A stretch of DNA of 64,000 nt from Petasospora fabianii (GCA_022641835.1 CP048723.1:348427-412426); one strand, 5' to 3'; positions 17,318 through 28,322 are shown, counted from the stretch's first letter. Notes: a model not told the origin generated them from the sequence alone. Made by a program: numbers and translations.

Positions 17318-20300
17318 TCAGTTGCTTTTCAAGAATTGGTAAAGATCTGTTGAAATGTTAACATCAGAATCAATGAAGTCTGCGAGGTATTTGTGTGATG
17401 AGAAGGATCTCGGTAGTGTCTGGTAAGTATCAGAAGACTTCAGCATAGTAGGTACATCAGGGGCCCCTAGAACATCAACAAGGTACCTGAATGATTCATC
17501 GTACTTCAGGGAGTTGTCCTGATCTTCGCCATCAGCAAACTCAGTCTGTTGAAGAACCTTTGTCACCAGCTGTTTCTCGTTCATACAAGACTTGAAGCTG
17601 GAAGTTCTGGTAGAATTTGGGCTTGGTTCTCTCTCCAGTTTAATGTTATCATTATCTGTGCCCTTCTTAGTATGAGTGGTAACGCTGCTGTTGATTTCGT
17701 CAAGTGAGCCACCAGCCGACCAACGTGTGGCCTCTTCCTCCTCTTCGAGCTCATCACCACCTACCTGGACACCGAACTTTTCAAGATCGTTCCCAGCATC
17801 AAAAGAGTCAAACATATTACCCTTCTTGAACTCCATTAAAGCATTATCCTCACCAAAAGTCTCAATCTCTGTTCTATGACTTTTTGGTGTATAGAAGACA
17901 TCGTCATCCCTGTTCACATCCTCCATAGACTCATTGTTCACACCAACCCTCACAACGGGACTGTTGAACTCATCATCAAGCGATCTGAATGTCAGGTTTC
18001 TCTCCACAGGTGTATGAAGTCCAACTGGCGGTGTATTCCCGGTCTTTAGCTCTCGGAGAACTGGCTGGTCCATGACCATTTGTGCAGTTCGTGGTGCAGC
18101 AGCTCTCCCATCTGCTGGTTGTGGCCCAAACAGGGCAGTGAACTTCTCTGTTGGCCTATCAATCCTCAGTGGTCTTTGTGGAACCAACGGAGCAGCGTTC
18201 TTATTAAGCTGTGTCATCTTACTCAGATTACAATTCACTGAAGAGTTGTCACGGGTGAGGACCCAGTTACTAGAGGATTCAGCAATGGTTTCAACGTTCA
18301 ACTCTGGAACCAGATCCTCATCAAAGATCGGGGTCATCGAAGACTCAAATGTATGGTAGTCGTCTGTGATCGAAACCTCTGGAACGTTGTCATCAACATT
18401 TCCCATCAAATTGACTGGGGGTGAGGGTAGGGGGGCTGTGGAGTTCTGCGAAGACAGCCTTGTAGATGAAGTTTTTGATCTATGTGTCTCAAGCTTATTT
18501 TGAAGAGTGTTCACTGGTTGAGTTTGAGTGGGTCTGGAAACGGAGGGGTAAGAAGACGCTGATGGTACTCTTGACTTCACCTTGGCAGAGGTTTTTGAGT
18601 TGTCCGCACTCGGTGTATTCTTCTTCTTCTTCTTCAGACCGAACATCTGGGAAAGTCTGTTCTTAAACTTTTGAGATTTCTTTGCTGACTTGCTTGGCGC
18701 AGCACTGTCCCTGTCGACAATCTTTGGCAGTGGCTTGTTGGAGTTGGCAGAGCTTAGGGATGACATACGTCTCGAGCTGATACTTGTAGCTCTAGTACCA
18801 ATGCTCAAGTTGTTGCCAGACAAGGTACTCGAAGCCTTTCTCGAGCTCACCACAGAGCCATGGTTAACAATCACATTTGTAGATCTCTTGATAAGTTCTC
18901 TGTTGGTGAAAGCCAAAGACGGAAACAAGTCAACATTTTGAGAGCTTCTTCTGCGTGCTTCAAGAGATGAAACCTCCTCAGACAAATACCCTGGAAGCTC
19001 AACAGCATTGATTGTGTGGTGAATTCTCTCGCCGTTCATCGTCAAACCAGCAACGCGGATCATGTCATCATCAGTGAGTTTGGCGGAAATACCAGCAAAC
19101 AATCCATACTTCTTAAGCAATGTAGCATCAACGTCGATATTTAAAAAGAATGCAATCTTTGAGCGTGAATTTTCATTGTCATAGACAGATCTCTCATGGG
19201 CAGTGGCAAAAATGGACAACCCAAACTTTTCATTCTTGAACAAATGGAATGGAGTGGACTTCCCGAGGATTTTAGCCTTATTCACCAAAGCCGCAAACTT
19301 TGAGGCATCTTCAACTGTTAGCACAACACTTGACTTTGGGTCATTCTTGAAGATCACTCTTACACAATTCTTACCGAATGCCAGAACCTCCAAGCCTCCT
19401 AACTCGGTCCAGGATGAGACTTTCATGTTAGGAATGGTGTTGATCGGGTTCTCGTTCATAAGTGAGTTCATCAAGACATCTGAGATCTTTGGCTTCATCA
19501 TGCGGTCATCATCGACAGTGTCCTCTTCAATATGGGCAAATATCATGTAGTCATTGAATAGTACAACAACACCACTTGATCCGTCGCTGTTGTCCTTAAC
19601 ATCGAATACACTTATCACTTTCCTGTTGAGCCATCCATAAGCGAGCATTGCTGGCCATCCTTCACAAATCTCAGTCAAGATCTTACCAGTCGGTGTGAAG
19701 ACTCTTCTGTTGTACGGCTTCAATTCATCTTTACCGAACGAGTCGATCGTTTCAACGGAAGAGGTGTAGAACTTCTGAGCCATAGGTTCCTCAACAGAGC
19801 TCCAATGCTTGGTGGTCAAAAGTCTCTGCAAAATAAGCTTGATCTTTGTAAGATTCAATGGAGCCTTCATGATAGATGATATGACGGTTGGTGAGTAAGA
19901 TGTTGGCAGTAGTTGCTCCATATTTTTGAGGAACTCGGCCTGGTCCTTAGAGAAACTCTTTAGTGCGGATTCGTGACGCATGTAGGCTTTGTAGAAGTAA
20001 GGAATAGTCGTACCACAAGCTTTTAAGACCTCATACCCTCCATGTGGAATAGCAGCCTTAAGGGACTCGAAGAAGATGCAATTAACTCTGGTAACCTCGT
20101 CAATTGTAGGTGGGAAGATCTTGTTCACCTTGGCAGCGGAAACCTCTGGGATCTTGCCACTCAATGCCTTAATTCTTGTTGGGATAACAACCTCACGAAG
20201 AAATTTGACTAATTGGGTTGTTATACTCTCTTTTAGCTGGAAGAGTTCCTTGCATATACTTGTTGTGAGGTCGTCATCTGTGTTCTTGAGTAACTCAGGT

Positions 20301-21046
20301 GGTTTGTAAAGAGCTTCGGTAGATTCTGGAGAATATTCTGTCAATGGATCGAAAAGGTGCTCAAGCTGCTGTCCCATAAGAAAAACGAGTCTGTTGTTCT
20401 GTTCAATAATCTCTGGATTATCAGCATAGATAACGTCTAGTGTTGTGGAGTCGGTGTACTGTTGTTGCAAGAAACCAAAAGCAATCAACTGCTTACCGAT
20501 ATCAATGGGAGACTTGGTTGTAACTAGCTTCATCTCAGAGGCCAATTCACCAGCAACGGTCTCGTTCCACTCTCGAGCGAAAGGAATCGTTGAAGTTCTG
20601 AGCAAATTTAAGTCGACTTGAATGTATGCTGAATATGCCTTGAGAAGAGTAATGGCAAGAGCTCTTCTGGTGTTGGAATTTCTCATCTTCGGGGTTAAAT
20701 TCTCACAGGCTCCAAAGAACCTGGATCTTGAATCAAGAGTCAGTGAGTTTGTGCACAATTCTCCCAATGCAGAGAAGATGACAGAACCGATTCTCTTTGT
20801 ATCTGGATCTTCGTACACCATGATGAGGATCTCGCCGAGCCTTATGTCTCGGCCCTCAAAGAATGCAGCCGTTGGGAAAACCATAGACCATTCTTCAACC
20901 GACTTAGTCGATCCCCAAGCATTGGTAACGAGATTGTTATTGAGCCTGATGATGTTAAGAGCCGGCTCATTTATGTTGTTGACAGTTGGTGATGGCTGCA
21001 ACGTCTGGAAATGGCCGTCGTAAAGACTCGAGGCCACACGAGACAT
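17318..21046 (-). CDS. BUD3: Bud3 axial bud-site selection protein / Cdc42 GEF
   Basis: The protein has about 1242 residues (Saccharomyces Bud3: 1636). Blocks shared with yeast Bud3 include NNRLVFLMGQQLEHLFDPLT, the DH-like region with FPPTIDEVTRVNCIFFESLK, ACGTTIPYFYKAYMRHE and IDSFGKDELKPYNRRVFTPT, and the following PH-like part. The C-terminal third is Ser/Thr-rich and disordered, with a basic patch near FKNRLSQMFGLKKKKK. Bud3 marks the septin ring for axial budding and activates Cdc42 in early G1. An in-frame ATG 13 codons upstream (21085) is possible. The missing C-terminal length is in the fast-evolving tail. Confidence 0.9.
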   Translation of the reverse strand: MSRVASSLYDGHFQTLQPSPTVNNINEPALNIIRLNNNLVTNAWGSTKSVEEWSMVFPTAAFFEGRDIRLGEILIMVYEDPDTKRIGSVIFSALGELCTNSLTLDSRSRFFGACENLTPKMRNSNTRRALAITLLKAYSAYIQVDLNLLRTSTIPFAREWNETVAGELASEMKLVTTKSPIDIGKQLIAFGFLQQQYTDSTTLDVIYADNPEIIEQNNRLVFLMGQQLEHLFDPLTEYSPESTEALYKPPELLKNTDDDLTTSICKELFQLKESITTQLVKFLREVVIPTRIKALSGKIPEVSAAKVNKIFPPTIDEVTRVNCIFFESLKAAIPHGGYEVLKACGTTIPYFYKAYMRHESALKSFSKDQAEFLKNMEQLLPTSYSPTVISSIMKAPLNLTKIKLILQRLLTTKHWSSVEEPMAQKFYTSSVETIDSFGKDELKPYNRRVFTPTGKILTEICEGWPAMLAYGWLNRKVISVFDVKDNSDGSSGVVVLFNDYMIFAHIEEDTVDDDRMMKPKISDVLMNSLMNENPINTIPNMKVSSWTELGGLEVLAFGKNCVRVIFKNDPKSSVVLTVEDASKFAALVNKAKILGKSTPFHLFKNEKFGLSIFATAHERSVYDNENSRSKIAFFLNIDVDATLLKKYGLFAGISAKLTDDDMIRVAGLTMNGERIHHTINAVELPGYLSEEVSSLEARRRSSQNVDLFPSLAFTNRELIKRSTNVIVNHGSVVSSRKASSTLSGNNLSIGTRATSISSRRMSSLSSANSNKPLPKIVDRDSAAPSKSAKKSQKFKNRLSQMFGLKKKKKNTPSADNSKTSAKVKSRVPSASSYPSVSRPTQTQPVNTLQNKLETHRSKTSSTRLSSQNSTAPLPSPPVNLMGNVDDNVPEVSITDDYHTFESSMTPIFDEDLVPELNVETIAESSSNWVLTRDNSSVNCNLSKMTQLNKNAAPLVPQRPLRIDRPTEKFTALFGPQPADGRAAAPRTAQMVMDQPVLRELKTGNTPPVGLHTPVERNLTFRSLDDEFNSPVVRVGVNNESMEDVNRDDDVFYTPKSHRTEIETFGEDNALMEFKKGNMFDSFDAGNDLEKFGVQVGGDELEEEEEATRWSAGGSLDEINSSVTTHTKKGTDNDNIKLEREPSPNSTRTSSFKSCMNEKQLVTKVLQQTEFADGEDQDNSLKYDESFRYLVDVLGAPDVPTMLKSSDTYQTLPRSFSSHKYLADFIDSDVNISTDLYQFLKSN

Positions 21047-21295
21047 TATGTTCGTGAAGTGTGTAGTAGCGAGTGTAAAGAGCAAACGGAAACAAGCGTT
21101 TTCTTGTTTTCCAGCGTTAGCAGTTTCTCTTACGTTGAGGCTAAAGTATTTGATGTAGTAAAAAAATGTGGGAACCCAACTCCGTAACCTTTTTTGTTTG
21201 TTTACATTTCAACTCAAACTAATCGCGTCGTTACTGGAGAAACCAATTTTTTTTGAATAGATCCTTCGCGAACTCGTTTGATGACTTTTTAGCTG

Positions 21296-21321
21296 ACGCG
21301 TTTGGTATATCATTGACGCGT
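21296..21321 (+). promoter_or_regulatory. Two MCB boxes (ACGCGT) upstream of DCC1
   Basis: Perfect ACGCGT hexamers at 21296-21301 and 21316-21321 lie 80-105 bp before the DCC1 start, and a TTCGCGAA palindrome lies at 21265-21272. MBF binds ACGCGT and drives G1/S transcription of replication and cohesion genes. The BUD3/DCC1 divergent interval is 353 bp. Confidence 0.7.
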
Positions 21322-21399
21322 TCTGTCTCTCCACATAAGTTGTTTTTATCTCTTTTCCCCAACAAAACAGTTGAACTAGGCTGCCATTGCTCTATCAAG

Positions 21400-22446
21400 A
21401 TGACAGGATCAAAAGATTACAATATGTACGCGAATGTGCACCAGGATCGCCATTATAAACTCATGGAACTCACCCCACAGCTTCTAAAGCTGATCGAAGA
21501 GAACAATGAACCATTAACGGTGAAGGCATCGGGTAACGATTCGGAAATTGTGATGTGTACCAAGGACCAGACATTTGCTATTCGACAAAGGAATCATTCC
21601 AACACTGTGATGATTATGACTGCCAACAAGGAAGAAGAACACTTGTGTGGATATACCACTATGCATTCCGTTTATGAGGTTCACAAGGCATCGGGATCTA
21701 TTGACATCACTGATATTCCAATTTACGACGGTGCCGATAGCTTAAAGGGTTTGAAATCGACGATAACGCTAGAGAAGCTTAAAAATGATAGTGCCATCTC
21801 TGAGAAGGAATTTGATGCCGTATGGTTCTCACTTAATGGATCAGCATACAATGATACCGCTATTATCTTGTCAGATGACTTCATCACACGCACGTTACAT
21901 GTGATGCTGATGTCAATTATGGCTGCTAAGCTTAATATTGATGAACTTTCACTGATTGAGGTCTATCAAAGTATGGAAGAAGACCCTGAGTTTACCATTG
22001 ACATTATCGAAACGGTTCTAAGGAAGTTTGTTAAGGGCGAAAGAGAACCATTCGTCATGAACAAGACCAAAATCGCTCAGTGGTATGGTAATGAGGCACT
22101 AAGAAAACATGCGTCTAAGAAGCCATTGACTGTCTCAGATTTCCTGTTCAAATGGAAATCGGAGCTTCCACCATTCTTTGATTGTCCGATCGACTTGCCA
22201 TTGCTTTATGGTCATTTCTGTGCCCCGTTACCAGACAGAGTGCAATTCGTATCTCGTCCTTCACTACCAAGTGATGTAAACAACCGTCTTAAGGTCTTGT
22301 TCAAGCTGCAGTCCACATGGGAACTTGATCAGTTGATGCCATTCGTTGAAGAGTTCAATGTCAAGGGTGTGAAACCTGAGAATTTTATCATGAAGTTTGC
22401 TAAAAAGAAGAAGGTTGGAAAAAAGATCATGATAACGCCTCGTTGA
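21400..22446 (+). CDS. DCC1: Sister chromatid cohesion protein Dcc1 (Ctf18-RFC subunit)
   Basis: The 348-residue protein matches Dcc1. It has an N-terminal YKLMELTPQLLKLIE block, CTKDQTFAIRQRNHSNTVMI (about residue 47), and winged-helix segments in the C-terminal half. These include FDAVWFSLNGSAY-like and KIAQWYGNEALRKHASKKPLTVSDFLFKWKSELP, then DCPIDLPLLYGHF. With Ctf8 and Ctf18 it forms the alternative clamp loader that acts at forks and in cohesion establishment, with Dcc1 contacting Pol epsilon. The ATG at 21400 starts the family-like sequence; the 49 upstream in-frame codons overlap the MCB promoter. Confidence 0.85.
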   Translation: MTGSKDYNMYANVHQDRHYKLMELTPQLLKLIEENNEPLTVKASGNDSEIVMCTKDQTFAIRQRNHSNTVMIMTANKEEEHLCGYTTMHSVYEVHKASGSIDITDIPIYDGADSLKGLKSTITLEKLKNDSAISEKEFDAVWFSLNGSAYNDTAIILSDDFITRTLHVMLMSIMAAKLNIDELSLIEVYQSMEEDPEFTIDIIETVLRKFVKGEREPFVMNKTKIAQWYGNEALRKHASKKPLTVSDFLFKWKSELPPFFDCPIDLPLLYGHFCAPLPDRVQFVSRPSLPSDVNNRLKVLFKLQSTWELDQLMPFVEEFNVKGVKPENFIMKFAKKKKVGKKIMITPR

Positions 22447-23519
22447 ATAATAATGGAAGGTAGATCGGATCGTAACTTATACTGCTGTAGAAAATACTGT
22501 GGAGTCTAAGTCTATCTAACCCAAAATGCCTAATGTATGGAAACCTCTTGTATGAGCTGTCTTTTCATTCACTCTACCTCTTTGTGTACTGCAGCTGCTG
22601 CTTCATCCCTAACTATACAGATTCTTCCACTTGGGCTCTGGGGCGAAACTTCCTATAGGTGAATATGTTCCTCTTCATAGGGGCATCATCTTATTTACAT
22701 CATTCTTAACAATAAGTATCTAAAACCCCAGATTACAATAAAAACCAGTATGCTGCCCCTACCGTCTATAGTTTTCCTTCAAGACTGCCTGGGTTCTTCA
22801 GGTATGCGTTCCTCTCTCGGTGTCGGGTCTCTTATGATATTGATAGTGATTTCATAATGCTTTTCAAGATTTGATTAAGTACCTTTAGTAGAATTACACT
22901 ATCTTTGATGTTATAGTAGCTGGTTTTCAAAGACGTAAACTTGGTCCCAGAGACTCCTCAAATTGGCGTATAATCTTGCATTACTTCAGCCATTCATTAT
23001 CGCCTAGCTAAACATTATTCTATTGCCATTTTCACTTGGTAGAATAAAGCTAAAGTATTTTATTCAAGTATTGTGCCCAAAAAGCAACTGGACGTTATTT
23101 ATTTTTAATTTTTAGAAAAATATGAAATATTTATCCTATTTGAAAGATTTTGGTTTCTGACATAGTATACTTCTATTGTTAAAGGACATAAAAAACCATA
23201 AAAAAAATATAATAAAATGTTATATAAATGTATATAAAGTCAAGAAGATTGTCAAGAAGATCTCCAAGTGGTTTAAGAGACACACCCATGACCATTAGAT
23301 CAATGTCTCAACAGAAGTTGACCCTTATGCCAGTTTCAGAGGTACCACCATCAATCCAAAGAGAAGCGTTTATATTCCTTCATAAAGTTGTCTCTACTAA
23401 TCTATAATCATGTTTAGGTCTTTTTGAGTGAAACAAAAGGGATATGAAAAGATCTGAAGTCGGTTTAGATCGATCTCTACAAAGTAGTACTTAAAAGCTG
23501 CACCTCTCTATCATTCTAT
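22447..23519. other. AT-rich gene-free interval
   Basis: This is 1073 bp between convergent DCC1 and EMW1. No open frame above 60 codons and no tRNA or C/D-box signature was found on either strand. The centre (about 23085-23240) is very AT-rich with runs such as 'tttatttttaatttttag' and 'aaaaaaaatataataaaatg'. That composition fits a replication origin or a long shared 3' region, but no specific element can be proven. Confidence 0.5.
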
Positions 23520-26177
23520 TCACATAAGCTCTTCTTTCAACTCCTGCAATTTCTCCCAACCTTCATTATCCTCCCAAGACATTTTACCCTTACTCATCAA
23601 CGACTTAACAGTTTGCTTAGCCTTGTACTTCCAGTCTTTGCAGACAACGTCACCAGCACCGTGTTTACCAGGAAGTTCACCTAGGGATTCGTAGGCAGCC
23701 ACAAGATCAGCACAGGCTTCCACAGTTTCATTCCAGATAGACTCGTTAGTGTCCAAGTCTGGATTGTGAGCAAGAGCACGGTAGGCCTTTTCATGACAAT
23801 CAAGGGCATTCCATGGTTTCTTTCTCCAAAGTTCAACACGGGCAATAATACGCCAAAGACGAGATGAAGTAGTGATGACACCTGGGAGTGTCACAGTGGT
23901 GAACTCCAAGCAGTTCTTTTGGAAAAAAGTCAAGTTTTCCTCGTCATAGTCCGATGTTGTCAAGATCTCAACAAGCTTTTCAACAACTGGGATATCAATG
24001 GAACCTTCACCAGCTTCATCTTTCTTGAAGTCAATGAGTTTACGGCATGCCCAAAGCACGTCGTCCCATTCACCAAGCTTAGCAGCGGTCAAGAGATAAT
24101 TCTCCCATAATCTCCAGTTTTTCCCCTCGGAAGTTGAAGTAGCTCTCTTGTAAGAAGAGAATGCCTCACGTGTCTTACCCAATCTCAACAATGCCGTAGC
24201 CAAGTTAGACCATGAGTTGGAGGAGGTATCATCAATGGCCACACAACGAGTGAAAGCCTCAGCTGACAATTCCCACTGCTGAGACTCCAATCCAAAGCAA
24301 CCATACAAAAACCAAGTATCATAGTTTAATGGGTTGATCTTTAAGGCATCATGCAAATGGCCAATAGCCTGCTCAATGTTTCTCTTGTAGAAGAATTTAC
24401 CAAGTGAAACCTTAGCTTTCCAATACTTACCAACTTCCCAAGCCTTAAGCCAGAACTGAGTATCCTGTGTGATATCACCGAGAACGGACCAGGCTCTAGC
24501 ATCTTCTGGGTGTTCAGCAATACGCTCTTCGATGATCTTCTTCGCCTGAGATTCCTCACCAATCGATGCATGACACAGGGCAACGTCAACAGTGAGCTGG
24601 AGACGAGCATAAATCTCAATAGCGGATTTCACGATACCAAGGGCCATAAACTTTTCAGCGAGTTTGGTATCAAGTTGCCAACGCGGGATGAGTGGGAGTT
24701 GGAAGATATATCTCAATTTAGTATAATCCTTTGTAGTCTCGTTAGAACCATTGGTTGGTGCTGCTGGGATGTACTTCTCAGAGATTTTGAGTCCAATTTC
24801 TTCTACAAGGGTCTGCATTTGCAAGATACCACGTTCAATGGTACGTGCCTTGTTGGTCTCGAGGACGGAACGTTCCCATAAACCACGAGAGAAGATAGTG
24901 TAGTTGACAGCAGCCTGATTGGACTGGTAGAGCACACGCTGAACAACAGACATGAGTTGTGCTTCGATCAATTGTTGACCAGATGGAGAGATGGAACGAA
25001 GTGTGTAGAGTCTCAAGAGCAACTGGATGTTGTCAAAGTCTGAAAGTGTTGGCTGATTGTTTGGATCAAGTTTCTGTAGATGTTCTGGGATATACTCCTG
25101 ACGCAAACAGGTTGGTAGCAGTTCGCCATAATTAATATCTGTTTCATCCCATTTTTGACGTTTGTGGACTTGGTCCTCGATGTCATCAGTACCGATTGCC
25201 TCGTAATGTGGTCTCTCAAGCAAGAGATCAGAGTTGAGCTCATGTGCTTCTGGCTGAGTACTGTTCTCGCTAGGTGTGTTGTTGAAGTAGTTGGACTGAC
25301 CGAGAACAATGAGCTGGGCATGTGCAGTTTGCTGGAACTTGGTACGTTTAGCACGGGCACCAGTGAGCACGAACTCAAACTGAGAAAGCTCTTGACATCT
25401 CTTGAGTTCAGGCAACACCAAATGTTCGAGATTTGACTCCAATAGAACCTTAGCTTTCTCCAAATGGAACAAAATCGAGATGTCCTTCTTGACTTTCTCA
25501 TCTTTGATCTGCAAAGTGATGGCATTAAGGACTGGAACATCAAAGAGTGCGGTCATGACGGCGATGTGAGGACCAGAGAATTCTGGGTATAAAGAACACA
25601 GTGTACTGAGGGCACGAACTCTCCACCACTTAGCAACAGCATCGAGAGCATCCTGAACACCTTGTTCAGTGGCCTCGGAAGCAGAGTCCTGGGAGGAAAA
25701 CTCACCAGAGACGTTCAAGAGACTATGCTTGACTCCGGTGACCTCTTCCAAGATGTGCAGAGACAAGAGCAAGAGCAATGGGTCTTCACAATGCTCGTAG
25801 ATGACTTGACCGAATGAACTTAGTGCCTTGACAGCTTGCTTATGGACCTCCTGGGGATCTGCTTGTGGGAAGAGAATCGAAGATGCCGTGATTGGGGCCT
25901 GTGGACCCACAAAGTTGTTCTGGATGAACACGAGGAGGGAGGAGATGGCAATCAGTGTGGCACGCTCTCTTCCCTTTTGAGTGATGCTCTTTGACAGATG
26001 CGTCAATCCCTCGCTAAGTGAGAGTGTCGAGTCCTCTGGGAGACCAGAATGGAGCAGAGCTTGATTCTGTTGTAGAACTTCATGTGGGTGGCCCTGAGCG
26101 ATGGGCTCTGCCTCTGGGGCAATCTGAGGAATCCCCGATGGTGGAGTGGCCAGCAAAAGATGCGCGTGTATCTCCAT
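23520..26177 (-). CDS. EMW1: TPR protein of the TTC27/Emw1 family
   Basis: The protein has about 885 residues (yeast Emw1: 904). The C-terminal half has consecutive TPR units at roughly residues 520-720: ARAWSVLGDITQD, ARVSLGKFF-like, QAIGHLHDALKINPLNYDTW, ELSAEAFTRCVAIDDTSSNSW and LATALLRLGKTREAFSSYKRA. This TPR run is the conserved core of TTC27. Emw1 is essential in yeast for cell-wall integrity and is linked to GPI-anchor and glycosylation defects. The start at 26177 (MEIHAHLL) is preferred; an in-frame ATG lies six codons upstream. Confidence 0.87.
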   Translation of the reverse strand: MEIHAHLLLATPPSGIPQIAPEAEPIAQGHPHEVLQQNQALLHSGLPEDSTLSLSEGLTHLSKSITQKGRERATLIAISSLLVFIQNNFVGPQAPITASSILFPQADPQEVHKQAVKALSSFGQVIYEHCEDPLLLLLSLHILEEVTGVKHSLLNVSGEFSSQDSASEATEQGVQDALDAVAKWWRVRALSTLCSLYPEFSGPHIAVMTALFDVPVLNAITLQIKDEKVKKDISILFHLEKAKVLLESNLEHLVLPELKRCQELSQFEFVLTGARAKRTKFQQTAHAQLIVLGQSNYFNNTPSENSTQPEAHELNSDLLLERPHYEAIGTDDIEDQVHKRQKWDETDINYGELLPTCLRQEYIPEHLQKLDPNNQPTLSDFDNIQLLLRLYTLRSISPSGQQLIEAQLMSVVQRVLYQSNQAAVNYTIFSRGLWERSVLETNKARTIERGILQMQTLVEEIGLKISEKYIPAAPTNGSNETTKDYTKLRYIFQLPLIPRWQLDTKLAEKFMALGIVKSAIEIYARLQLTVDVALCHASIGEESQAKKIIEERIAEHPEDARAWSVLGDITQDTQFWLKAWEVGKYWKAKVSLGKFFYKRNIEQAIGHLHDALKINPLNYDTWFLYGCFGLESQQWELSAEAFTRCVAIDDTSSNSWSNLATALLRLGKTREAFSSYKRATSTSEGKNWRLWENYLLTAAKLGEWDDVLWACRKLIDFKKDEAGEGSIDIPVVEKLVEILTTSDYDEENLTFFQKNCLEFTTVTLPGVITTSSRLWRIIARVELWRKKPWNALDCHEKAYRALAHNPDLDTNESIWNETVEACADLVAAYESLGELPGKHGAGDVVCKDWKYKAKQTVKSLMSKGKMSWEDNEGWEKLQELKEELM

Positions 26178-26433
26178 AGCTATCAAAGGAGTCACTTGTG
26201 CAAATGATATGTTCTTTCACAAGTCCTGGACCTCAAACAAAGAACTTATTACCACAACGAAGAGATGAGATGCTGACATAAATGTACTTTTTTTAATAGT
26301 GAAAAATCAGTCAGGGCTGCACAACCTTTCCCGATGTAGACGAAGGTTCGAGAAACAAAAAAAAAAAATTGGCACATCATACAGTTTGTCTTCTTTAACC
26401 TTACCAGAAGATTAAAATCGAGTAACCAGTGTA

Positions 26434-28089
26434 ATGCCTAGAAAGAAAAGTGCTTCCAAGAAGGCCCGTCAGGCTGCTGAGCAGAGCAAGCTCGAGAAGC
26501 AGCTTGAAAATGCCGATGAGTCCGTGAAGAAGCAGATCCAGGAGGAGTTTGAAAGCGATGAGGAGGATTCTACAAGTGAAGAAGAGGATGAATATGGTGA
26601 ATTGCTGACGGAAGATGTACAGGAGGGGTTCCAGAGAGTTCTCACAGCTTTGAAGAACAATGACGATATCTTGCACGATCCAAATGTCAAGTTCTTCAAG
26701 GAGTCTGATGGCACAACGACGACGACCAAGTCCGAGAAGCAAAAACCGATCTATTTGAAGGATTACCACAGAATGAACTTGCTTGCAGGTAACACTGGTG
26801 CCGATGACGAAGAAGAGGAACAAGGAGAGGAGTTTAAGACCTATGATCAGGTGAAGAATGAGGAGCGTAACTCTCTCTTGTCTGAGATTAAAAATGCCTT
26901 CCATGATGTTAAGGACGAGTCTGACGATGAGGATGCCTTTATGCAGAAGAAGGAAAAGACACAAGATAACAAGCCATCACGGGTTCTTCCCAACCCAGAT
27001 GAAGACTCTGAGAAGTTCTTGCAAGAGTTTGTGAGTCAACACGCCTGGATCCCACAAGAAGGTGACAAGACAATCAACTTGGATCGTCAAGGTGAAGATG
27101 ATGATGAGTTTGAAGAGGCCGTGGAGAAGTTTGAGCACGCTTACAACTTTAGATATGAGGAGGCTAATTCTGCTGAGATTATCAGTTATGCCCGTTCACA
27201 AGCCACTATGAGAAGGGACAACACAAATGCTCGTAAGAGAAAGAGAGAAAAGGAGAAGGAGGAGAAAGAGAAGGAAAAGAAGGAAAAGGACAAGTTGTTC
27301 CAGAAGAAGAAGACAGAGGAGTTGAACAAGCTTGCCGACTTTCTGGAAAAAATTCAAAAAGAATACGGAATGGAGATTGATGAGAAGACTGCAAAGAAGA
27401 TCAGTGATCGTTTGCTCGATGAAGACTTTGACGACTCACAATGGGACACTGTACTTGGTGAGATCTTTGATGGTGGAGCTGATGACGGTGCTAAGCCAAC
27501 ATGGGACGATGACGATGAGATCATGAAGGAGTTCAATGATCAACAAGCCGAAGACGGTGAACCTGAAGATGAAGCTGACGATGCTGAGGATGTTGGTGAG
27601 GCCGTTGAATCTGAGACCAAGACTAAGAAGGATGAGTTATCTGAGAAGAAGAAGGGTAAGAAAGACAAGAAAAAAGCCAAGGAAATTGCCTCGAAGGTCT
27701 TGGAGGAAAACAAGCTTAAGCTTATGGATAAGGTTGAAGAGGAGCGTGAAGGTCGTTCTAAGGAACGTAAGGAGACTTTCAAGTACCGTGAAGTTTCTCC
27801 AGAATCTTATGGTCTTACAGCAAGAGAGATCTTTATGGCTGATGATGCTGATTTGAACGAGTTTGTCGGTTTAAAGAAGCTTGCTCCATATAGACCTAAA
27901 GAACTCAGAGTCAAAGATAGAAGAAAATTGGCCAAGAGTAAGAACTTGAAAGAGTGGAGAAAGAAAGTGTTTAAGAATCCTGATGGTCCAGAGGGTAACC
28001 CAGATGAGATTTTGATTCCAGTGGAGGATGATAACAATCATCAGAAGGGTGGTAATAAGAACAAGAAGAAGAGAAAGATTCAAAATTGA
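26434..28089 (+). CDS. KRI1: Kri1 nucleolar ribosome biogenesis factor
   Basis: The 551-residue, highly charged protein has a basic start (MPRKKSASKKARQ) and an acidic DEEDSTSEEEDEYGELLTEDV block. Kri1 signatures follow: DPNVKFFKESD, KPIYLKDYHRMNLL, the central KRKREKEKEEKEKE coiled stretch, the REVSPESYGLTAREIFMADDADLNEFVGLKKLAPYR block near residue 450, and a lysine-rich nuclear signal at the end. Kri1 works with Krr1 in 40S/90S pre-ribosome assembly. Upstream, a GATGAG core (26272-26277) and TGAAAAATC (26299-26307) resemble PAC and RRPE boxes, weakly. Confidence 0.9.
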   Translation: MPRKKSASKKARQAAEQSKLEKQLENADESVKKQIQEEFESDEEDSTSEEEDEYGELLTEDVQEGFQRVLTALKNNDDILHDPNVKFFKESDGTTTTTKSEKQKPIYLKDYHRMNLLAGNTGADDEEEEQGEEFKTYDQVKNEERNSLLSEIKNAFHDVKDESDDEDAFMQKKEKTQDNKPSRVLPNPDEDSEKFLQEFVSQHAWIPQEGDKTINLDRQGEDDDEFEEAVEKFEHAYNFRYEEANSAEIISYARSQATMRRDNTNARKRKREKEKEEKEKEKKEKDKLFQKKKTEELNKLADFLEKIQKEYGMEIDEKTAKKISDRLLDEDFDDSQWDTVLGEIFDGGADDGAKPTWDDDDEIMKEFNDQQAEDGEPEDEADDAEDVGEAVESETKTKKDELSEKKKGKKDKKKAKEIASKVLEENKLKLMDKVEEEREGRSKERKETFKYREVSPESYGLTAREIFMADDADLNEFVGLKKLAPYRPKELRVKDRRKLAKSKNLKEWRKKVFKNPDGPEGNPDEILIPVEDDNNHQKGGNKNKKKRKIQN

Positions 28090-28322
28090 TTTAAAGAGTC
28101 TTCTGTTTTTTAACGAACTAATTTTATCATGTTGCATGTCATTACAAGAAATGTACCAACTCGTAATCATTGATTAAAAACCGAAAATGTTGAATATTTG
28201 ACAGCGTTAAAAGTGTGATTATATAACATGATATCACTATGAAGCAAACCTGGTCAAAGAAGAATAAAAAAACACAACTGAAAAAGTAGAAACCAAATTG
28301 AGGATAGTAGAGTAGAGGCATC

